A stretch of DNA of 6,219 bases from assembly GCA_947564765.1 (NCBI GenBank), contig CANODN010000132.1, positions 1-6,219 on the forward strand, written 5' to 3'. Positions 1 through 4,543 of the stretch are shown here, one piece after another. Numbering within the stretch: the first letter of the stretch is position 1; the number at the start of each line of letters is the position of its first letter. The position numbers and the translations under genes are program-made. The DNA is from an uncultured Roseburia sp. (GTDB lineage Bacteria; Bacillota; Clostridia; Lachnospirales; Lachnospiraceae). The notes below the pieces were generated by a model. The model was not told where the DNA came from. It did not search any database and was given only the letters and a program-made list of their open reading frames with translations.

Positions 1-31
1 AGATCAAAAGACTTCCGGCGTATTTGTACAT

Positions 32-49
32 GCAGTTAAGGCTGTTTTT
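32..49 (+). terminator. Very weak terminator-like hairpin at left edge
   Basis: The arms GCAGT (32-36) and GCTGT (41-45) can pair over a TAAG loop, with G-T wobbles at the outer and inner pairs, followed by four more Ts. It could be the tail of a terminator for a gene to the left of the window. With only three Watson-Crick pairs it is close to what chance gives. No reading frame in bases 1-75 stays open long enough to identify an upstream gene. Confidence 0.15.
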
Positions 50-63
50 GTAGCAAAAATATC

Positions 64-72
64 TGTTATACT
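64..72 (+). promoter_or_regulatory. Extended -10 promoter candidate for the five-gene cluster
   Basis: TGTTATACT fits the extended -10 form TG-N-TATAAT with one mismatch (TATACT at 67-72). There is no good -35 about 17 bases upstream, only a T-rich stretch at 45-50, which an extended -10 can tolerate. Initiation would fall near 79-80 and leave a leader of about 78 bases before the GTG start at 158. This is the only convincing promoter seen ahead of the first gene; the assignment is inference from motif match. Confidence 0.5.
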
Positions 73-90
73 GTAATCTGTTTAAAATAT

Positions 91-134
91 AGAAATATTT
101 CCCAGAATATTATGAAAGAATATGGGGCATCCCC
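91..134 (+). other. 5' leader with direct repeats and two competing small folds
   Basis: Three AGAA-TAT units begin at 91 (AGAAATAT), 104 (AGAATATT) and 117 (AGAATATG), exactly 13 bases apart. GGGG (124-127) can pair with CCCC (131-134) over a CAT loop. The same Gs can instead pair with CCC (101-103), extended by ATATT (107-111) with AATAT (119-123). The folds are mutually exclusive and end about ten bases before the Shine-Dalgarno site. A regulatory role is only a possibility; short AT-rich folds arise easily by chance. Confidence 0.22.
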
Positions 135-144
135 TGAGATAAAA

Positions 145-160
145 GAAGGAGGTCAATGTG
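145..160 (+). promoter_or_regulatory. Ribosome binding site that decides a GTG start
   Basis: GAAGGAGGT (145-153) is a near-perfect Shine-Dalgarno site. Five bases after its last G lies GTG at 158-160. An overlapping ATG at 156-158 is in another frame and stops at TAG 168-170 after four codons. In the gene's frame a TAA at 140-142 blocks any start further upstream, and the first in-frame ATG is codon 138, past conserved sequence. GTG 158 is therefore the supported start. Confidence 0.8.
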
Positions 161-1510
161 CAGCTTTTAGAATTGAACCAGCGCTATTGCGAAAAGATTG
201 CGAAGGATAAAGAGGCCCATGCAAGGAGTGCGCAAAAAGAGATTGCGTATATCAATCAATCTACAGCGAAATATCATGGAAGATGCGTCAGTACGCTGTA
301 TGTGCCGAAGCTGTTTACAGAAGAGGATATCGGCAATTTTAAGCAGTTGATTTATGAACTGTACGGAATATTTGATAAAGTGATCCTGCATTACAGAGAA
401 GATGCAGCATATCGAAGGCTCTTTGGATTTTCCGAGCAGTTAGAGGAATTGATTCTGCGCAGTCCCGGGTATGAAAGCAGAATTCCCATTGCGCGGATTG
501 ATATATTTTACAATGAAGAAACAAAAGAGTTCAAATTCTGTGAGTTTAATACGGACGGTTCAAGTGCCATGAATGAGGACCGGGAACTGAACATTGGATT
601 AAAGGAAACATTGGGGTATCAGGAGCTTTCGAAGGAATTTCCGCTTCGTACCTTTGAGTTGTTTGACAGCTGGGCGGAAACATCCCTGCGGATTTATGGG
701 GAAACAAAAGAAGCGGTGGAGCATCCCCATATCGCAATTGTAGATTTTATGGAGAGCGCCACCAATAATGAGTTTGAAATTTTTGCAGAAAGCTACCGCA
801 AATACGGTGCGGGATGTGAGATCTGTGAAATACGGAATCTGAAGTACCGCAATGGCAGGCTTTATGGCGAAAGCGGCAGAGCAATCGACATGATTTACCG
901 CAGGGCAGTGACCAGCGATATTATGAAGCATTATGATGAAGTTTCGGATTTTATTCAGGCAGTCAAAGAGGAAGCCGTATGTCTGATCGGGGATTTTACG
1001 ACGCAGATCGTACACAATAAGGTACTGTATCAAATCTTGCATCATCCTATGACGCAGGCCTTTTTAACAGAAGAAGAAAAAGCGTATGTCAAAGCGCATG
1101 TACCCTATACCGCGCTTATGACGGCGGATTATCTGCCTTATGAAGATATCATTGCGAAAAAAGACCAGTGGATTTTAAAGCCGCTGGATTCCTACGGCTC
1201 AAAAGGCGTTTTTGCAGGCGTGGAATATGAATCTCTGGAAGCGTGGAAGCAGATCGTTGACGAGCATCGAATCGAAGGCTATCTGGTGCAGGAGTTTTGC
1301 GAACCGTACCAGACGAAAAACATTGATTTTTCCAAAGGCGCGGATACGGATTTTATTTCTGTTTCCAATCTGACCGGGCTGTTTGTTTATGATGGGGTAT
1401 TTCAGGGAATTTATTCCAGGGTATCCCGGGGTAAAATTATTTCTACACAGTACAGTGAAATTGCCCTGCCCTCTGTTGTAGTGGGACAGAGTAAGCGGGA
1501 AGGTATCTGA
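158..1510 (+). CDS. ATP-grasp ligase, glutathionylspermidine synthase-like family
   Basis: Predicted cytosolic ATP-dependent carboxylate-amine ligase, 450 aa. The best family marker is the block around residues 127-145, with E129, N131, D133, G134, S136, N139 and E140, preceded by R113 and D115. This resembles the EFN-DG-S-MNE signature of glutathionylspermidine synthase-type proteins. A second block at 338-354 (W338, K341-P342, then a Gly-Ser-Lys-Gly loop at 347-350) looks like the ATP-grasp nucleotide loop. The C-terminal YSRVS and STQYSEIALP stretches also fit the family. Length suits the synthetase alone; the amidase (CHAP) domain of E. coli Gss is absent. Clostridia usually lack glutathione, so the real substrate is probably another peptide, amino acid or amine, and the family name should not be taken as the reaction. 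It is first in the cluster, 40 bases ahead of a membrane protein gene. No frameshift is seen. Family assignment is good; function is unknown. Confidence 0.8.
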   Translation: MQLLELNQRYCEKIAKDKEAHARSAQKEIAYINQSTAKYHGRCVSTLYVPKLFTEEDIGNFKQLIYELYGIFDKVILHYREDAAYRRLFGFSEQLEELILRSPGYESRIPIARIDIFYNEETKEFKFCEFNTDGSSAMNEDRELNIGLKETLGYQELSKEFPLRTFELFDSWAETSLRIYGETKEAVEHPHIAIVDFMESATNNEFEIFAESYRKYGAGCEICEIRNLKYRNGRLYGESGRAIDMIYRRAVTSDIMKHYDEVSDFIQAVKEEAVCLIGDFTTQIVHNKVLYQILHHPMTQAFLTEEEKAYVKAHVPYTALMTADYLPYEDIIAKKDQWILKPLDSYGSKGVFAGVEYESLEAWKQIVDEHRIEGYLVQEFCEPYQTKNIDFSKGADTDFISVSNLTGLFVYDGVFQGIYSRVSRGKIISTQYSEIALPSVVVGQSKREGI

Positions 1511-1550
1511 GCGGTTATGGGACAGACAAAAAGATAAGGAGGCGTATTGT

Positions 1551-2174
1551 ATGAAGGAAATGATGAAACGGTTAAAACTGGATGTGATGATTAGTGCAGT
1601 TGTCTGTATCGGATTGGGCGTTGTGCTGATCTTGTGGCCGATTGAGGTGACAACGGTTGTCTGCAGAACGATCGGAGCAATTATTGCCTTTTTAGGCGCA
1701 GTAAGGGTTGCAGGTTACGTTCTGCATAGAGAGGAAAAGCACAGCTTTCATCTGCTGCTTGGACTGGTGCTCCTTCTTGTGGGTATCTGGATTTTTTTGA
1801 AACCCCACAGTATTCAGAGCATATTGTTTATCGGCATTGGTGCAGTGCTTTTCGTACATGGACTGGAGGATTTTAAGTTTGCCCTTGAAGCGAAAAGGAA
1901 CGGATACGAATCCTGGGCGATTTTGATTCTGATGTCACTGCTTGGCATGGTATTTGGCGTGATATGTATTATAGACTGCTTCGGCATGATTTCGATTACA
2001 TTGAGTTTTGTGGGGATCGTGTTGATTTATGATGGAATTACAGATTTTTGGATTATCACCCGCGTGTCCAAAGCGGCAAAGGAAGTGGGAAAAGCGATGG
2101 AAGAAATGCAGCAGGAGGAAGATGCAGTAGAAACGGAAGCTGTCATAGAAGAAAGCGAGCTGTATAAGGAATGA
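1551..2174 (+). CDS. DUF308/HdeD-like six-helix membrane protein
   Basis: Integral membrane protein of 207 aa. Six hydrophobic segments lie near residues 12-30, 37-57, 67-84, 90-108, 121-142 and 146-168, arranged as helix pairs separated by short turns (W29-P30, K84-P85). That pattern and length match the DUF308 family, which includes E. coli HdeD, an acid-stress protein. The biochemical role of the family is not well defined. The last 35 or so residues form a highly charged, Glu-rich, probably helical tail expected to face the cytoplasm. The start is ATG with AAGGAGG at 1536-1542, eight bases upstream. The gene follows the ATP-grasp gene by 40 bases without a terminator, and its stop abuts the next small gene, so co-expression is likely. 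A specific link to the neighbouring pumps is inference. Confidence 0.82.
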   Translation: MKEMMKRLKLDVMISAVVCIGLGVVLILWPIEVTTVVCRTIGAIIAFLGAVRVAGYVLHREEKHSFHLLLGLVLLLVGIWIFLKPHSIQSILFIGIGAVLFVHGLEDFKFALEAKRNGYESWAILILMSLLGMVFGVICIIDCFGMISITLSFVGIVLIYDGITDFWIITRVSKAAKEVGKAMEEMQQEEDAVETEAVIEESELYKE

Positions 2175-2179
2175 GACGT

Positions 2180-2404
2180 ATGGAATTTAAGATGGAGCGG
2201 CTTGGTCTGTTAGAGGTGGGGGATGTGCTCCCGGTGACAGAAGGCAAGCTGCCGGGATCTTATTATTATACACTGGGAAAGGCGTACGCCATGTCTGCCA
2301 ATTACCGCCTTGGTGAGAGGTTAAAAGCAGACAAAGGAACGGTAGTGGGGATAGAAGAAACACCAAAGGGGTATTTTGTAACGGTGGAATTTGAGGAATC
2401 ATAG
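2180..2404 (+). CDS. Small protein of unknown function (about 74 aa)
   Basis: I do not recognise this family. The product is short, soluble and lacks a signal peptide or membrane helix. The first part (MEFKMERLGLLEVGDVL) looks like strand-turn sequence. The end (GTVVGIEETPKGYFVTVEF) alternates hydrophobic and polar residues like a two-strand hairpin, so a small beta-barrel-like fold is possible. Two ATGs compete. ATG 2171 overlaps the DUF308 stop (ATGA) but touches the AAGGA at 2166-2170. ATG 2180 sits nine bases after that AAGGA and is preferred; the longer form would add MRR. The gene is wedged between the DUF308 and MATE genes with gaps of 5 and 16 bases. The tight packing and sensible ribosome site support a real, translationally coupled gene. 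Homology could not be tested here. Confidence 0.7.
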   Translation: MEFKMERLGLLEVGDVLPVTEGKLPGSYYYTLGKAYAMSANYRLGERLKADKGTVVGIEETPKGYFVTVEFEES

Positions 2405-2420
2405 AGAGGAAATGCAAAAG

Positions 2421-3785
2421 ATGGAAGTACAAACAGAGAATAAGATGGGAACGATGCCGGTCAATAAACTGTTGGTAAATATATCTTTGCCAATGGTAAT
2501 TTCCATGCTGGTACAGGCGCTTTACAATATTGTAGACAGTATTTTTGTGGCACAGATTGATGAATATGCATTGACAGCAGTTTCACTGGTATTCCCATTA
2601 CAGAATTTTATGATTGCAGTAGCGGCAGGAACCGGAGTCGGCGTCAATGCGCTTTTGTCAAAGCGATTAGGGGAAAAACGTTCAAAGGAAGTGGATTTGG
2701 CGGCAAATAATGCAGTCTTTCTGGCGCTGTGTAATTATTTGTTATTTCTTTTGATCGGAGTCTTTTTTTCAGAAATTTATTTTCGGGTGCAGACGGATAT
2801 ACCGGAGATTATTGAATACGGAAGGGTATATATGCTGATCTGTACAGCCTGCAGCTTTGGTATGTTCGGACAGTTTTGTTTTGAGCGGCTTTTGCAGGCA
2901 ACCGGGCGTACCGTTTGTACGATGATTACACAGACAACAGGTGCTGTTTTAAATTTGATTTTTGATCCGATCTTAATTTTCGGATTATTTGGTTTCCCAA
3001 AGCTTGGGATTGCAGGAGCGGCGATTGCGACGGTATTCGGACAGATTATGGCAATGCTGTTTGCCTTTTATTACAATAAAAAGAAGAATACGGAGATCCG
3101 GCTTTCCCTCCGGCAGATTCGCCCCCACGGGCAGACGTTAAAACAGATTTATGAGGTGGCTGTGCCGGCAATTTTAATGCAGTCCATCGGTTCTGTCATG
3201 ACCTTTTTTATGAATAAAATATTGTTGGGATTTACTTCAACGGCGGCGGCAGTGTTTGGTGTTTATTTCAAGCTGCAGAGCTTTATCTTTATGCCGGTAT
3301 TCGGTATGAATAACGGATTGATTCCGATTGTGGCGTACAATTTCGGCGCGGGATACAAAGAACGGATTTTAAAAGTTACAAAAAGCAGTACCGTTGCGGC
3401 AGTTGTAATTATGATTGCGGGACTTTTAACGGCAGAGCTGATACCGGATAAGCTGCTGCTTTTGTTTAACGCATCCAAAGAAATGTTAAACATCGGTATT
3501 CCGGCGCTTCGGATTTTAAGTCTGTGTTATGTGTTTGCAGGCATTTCCGTTGTGGCAAGCGGCGTGTTTCAGGGGCTTGGAAAAGGCGTATACAGTCTGG
3601 TGCTTTCCGTGATCCGCCAGCTGGTGATTTTAATTCCTGTGGCCTATCTGCTGTCCCTTACAGGAAATGTCAATGCGGTCTGGTTCTCCTTTCCGATCGC
3701 AGAGCTTGCGGCGCTTGCGGTATCCCTGATTTATTTAAGGAGTATTATAAAGAATCTGGATCAATTGATCGCGAACAGGAAGTAG
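2421..3785 (+). CDS. MATE family efflux transporter
   Basis: Cytoplasmic-membrane antiporter of the multidrug and toxic compound extrusion family, which exports drugs or metabolites using a Na+ or H+ gradient. With this start it is 454 aa, the usual MATE length, with about twelve hydrophobic helices in two homologous halves. The N-terminal half has the typical opening NKLLVNISLPM followed by ALYNIVDSIFVA. P24 and D39 occupy the places of the conserved Pro and Asp of helix 1 in this superfamily. QATGR (159-163), the N178...D182-P183 block and LGIAGAAIAT (195-204) are also family-typical. The second half begins near residue 240, with P249 mirroring P24. The in-frame sequence stays open back to TTG 2391. 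ATG 2421 is chosen because AGAGAGGA (2403-2410) is ten bases upstream; ATG 2412 is too close to it, and ATG 2445 is a weaker alternative. The substrate is unknown; the co-transcribed tetR suggests ligand-responsive expression. Confidence 0.92.
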   Translation: MEVQTENKMGTMPVNKLLVNISLPMVISMLVQALYNIVDSIFVAQIDEYALTAVSLVFPLQNFMIAVAAGTGVGVNALLSKRLGEKRSKEVDLAANNAVFLALCNYLLFLLIGVFFSEIYFRVQTDIPEIIEYGRVYMLICTACSFGMFGQFCFERLLQATGRTVCTMITQTTGAVLNLIFDPILIFGLFGFPKLGIAGAAIATVFGQIMAMLFAFYYNKKKNTEIRLSLRQIRPHGQTLKQIYEVAVPAILMQSIGSVMTFFMNKILLGFTSTAAAVFGVYFKLQSFIFMPVFGMNNGLIPIVAYNFGAGYKERILKVTKSSTVAAVVIMIAGLLTAELIPDKLLLLFNASKEMLNIGIPALRILSLCYVFAGISVVASGVFQGLGKGVYSLVLSVIRQLVILIPVAYLLSLTGNVNAVWFSFPIAELAALAVSLIYLRSIIKNLDQLIANRK

Positions 3786-3801
3786 AGGAGGAAGTGAGAC
3801 T

Positions 3802-4359
3802 GTGCAGGGAAAGCAGGAAACAAATACTTTGCTTGCGGAGAGTTTTAAGAAGCTTGCATTGCAGCATCCGATCGAGAAAATTACGATAAAAGAAATTACG
3901 GATCAGGCGGGGGTGATCCGGCCTACATTTTACAATCATTTTCAGGATAAATATGAGCTGCTGGAATGGATTATTTTAACGGATCTGTTAGAACCCATCC
4001 GGCCGCTGATTGAAAATCAAATGATGCATGAGGCATTGCTGCTGTTGTTTATGAATATTGAAAAAGAACGGGAATTTTATAAGCAGACAGTACGCTTAGA
4101 GGGGCAGAATTCCTTTGAATCGATTGCAAGAGGATGCGTGAAGGGGATTCTGTTAGAAATTATTGAAAAGAATGCCGTTAAGAAGATTCCGAAATTTCAC
4201 TGGCTGACGCCGGAACGCGTGGCAGAATATTATGCCCAGTCTATGAGCTCTGTGGTAATTGTCTGGATCAAAAGCGGATTGACGATTACTGCAAAGGAGC
4301 TGGTGGAAATCTACGAATATATGATGGAACATTCCATTGCGGAGGTTTTGTTTGGGTAA
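3802..4359 (+). CDS. TetR/AcrR-family transcriptional regulator, DhaS-like C-terminal domain
   Basis: Ligand-responsive DNA-binding dimer of 185 aa. The N-terminal TetR helix-turn-helix covers about residues 8-55: LLAESFKKLA helix 1, ITIKEITDQAGV helix 2, then PTFYNHFQDKYELL with the recognition helix around T42-F47. The C-terminal half (FYKQTVRLEGQNSF, then a VKGILLEII helix and a final helix ending at the stop) resembles the TetR_C_8/DhaS-like type common in Firmicutes, whose ligand cannot be deduced. The start is GTG, with AGGAGG at 3786-3791 directly after the MATE stop and ten bases before it; the first in-frame ATG is codon 74, beyond the DNA-binding domain. It lies 16 bases after the MATE gene and 184 bases before the MMPL gene. 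Tandem stops TAA-TAG end it. It probably controls one or both pumps, likely through the palindrome at 4433-4456, which is inference. Confidence 0.9.
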   Translation: MQGKQETNTLLAESFKKLALQHPIEKITIKEITDQAGVIRPTFYNHFQDKYELLEWIILTDLLEPIRPLIENQMMHEALLLLFMNIEKEREFYKQTVRLEGQNSFESIARGCVKGILLEIIEKNAVKKIPKFHWLTPERVAEYYAQSMSSVVIVWIKSGLTITAKELVEIYEYMMEHSIAEVLFG

Positions 4360-4380
4360 TAGGAAAGTTGGTTTTTCTAT
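4359..4380 (+). other. Hairpin at the tetR stop codon
   Basis: ATAGGAAA (4359-4366) pairs with TTTTTCTAT-type sequence (4373-4380) through eight pairs, one a G-T wobble, over a six-base GTTGGT loop. No T run follows the stem, so it is not a standard terminator. It may protect the 3' end of the tetR message or be chance in AT-rich DNA. Confidence 0.3.
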
Positions 4381-4432
4381 GTAGCATTACCTGCAAAATG
4401 TAAAAACAAATTTAAATAAATGTTTTCACAAA

Positions 4433-4456
4433 TATACAAATCTGTCAATTTGTATA
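4433..4456. promoter_or_regulatory. Operator-like perfect palindrome between tetR and the MMPL gene
   Basis: TATACAAAT (4433-4441) and ATTTGTATA (4448-4456) are exact inverted repeats with nine-base arms and a CTGTCA spacer, 24 bases in all. Size and symmetry suit a dimeric helix-turn-helix repressor, and the nearest candidate is the TetR-type protein encoded just upstream. It lies 32 bases before the -35 of the MMPL promoter candidate, so it would not block that promoter by simple overlap unless a further promoter exists. The right arm runs into TATAAA (4453-4458), but no matching -35 was found. Upstream, AAAACA (4403-4408) and TGTTTT (4421-4426) make a weaker second dyad. Binding by this regulator is inference. 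Confidence 0.55.
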
Positions 4457-4478
4457 AAAACAGAAAACACAAAGCAAA

Positions 4479-4509
4479 GATTGGATATTCACGTATCCGG
4501 TCTTTTTTT
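4479..4509 (+). terminator. Intrinsic terminator after the five-gene cluster
   Basis: GATTGGATA (4479-4487) pairs with TATCCGGTC (4494-4502) over a TTCACG loop: nine pairs, two of them G-T wobbles, followed at once by seven Ts (4503-4509). Adenines before the stem can pair with the first Ts. This is the only strong terminator in the window and fits as the end of the tetR message. No good T run lies on the other strand, so it is probably one-directional. Confidence 0.82.
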
Positions 4510-4516
4510 ATATACT
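4488..4516 (+). promoter_or_regulatory. Promoter candidate for the MMPL gene, overlapping the terminator
   Basis: TTCACG (4488-4493; four of six bases of TTGACA) and TATACT (4511-4516; five of six of TATAAT) are separated by exactly 17 bases. Initiation near 4523 would give a leader of about 20 bases that ends in the ribosome site AAAAGGAG. The -35 is the loop of the upstream terminator. The arrangement lets the MMPL gene be transcribed separately from the upstream cluster. It is a motif match only. Confidence 0.5.
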
Positions 4517-4543
4517 GCCTATTGAAAAAAGGAGATGAAAAAA

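Noticed and set aside
599..1045. 148-codon open frame on the minus strand inside the ATP-grasp gene
   Set aside because: It lies fully antisense to a well-supported gene, its product has no recognisable family pattern, and no good ribosome site was seen.
1482..1527. GGGACAGA repeated at the end of the ATP-grasp gene and in the following gap
   Set aside because: An eight-base repeat this close is weak evidence of duplication; no longer match flanks it and the reading frame is intact.
2391..2420. Longer MATE start at TTG 2391
   Set aside because: It would overlap the small gene, has no ribosome site, and adds residues not typical of the family; ATG 2421 has good spacing.
3524..3889. 121-codon plus-strand frame across the end of the MATE gene and start of tetR
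   Set aside because: Its product is rich in Cys, Arg and Gly with no family pattern and overlaps two strong genes in another frame.
4453..4458. TATAAA in the palindrome's right arm as a -10
   Set aside because: No -35 was found 16-18 bases upstream, and a transcript from there would meet the terminator within about 15 bases.
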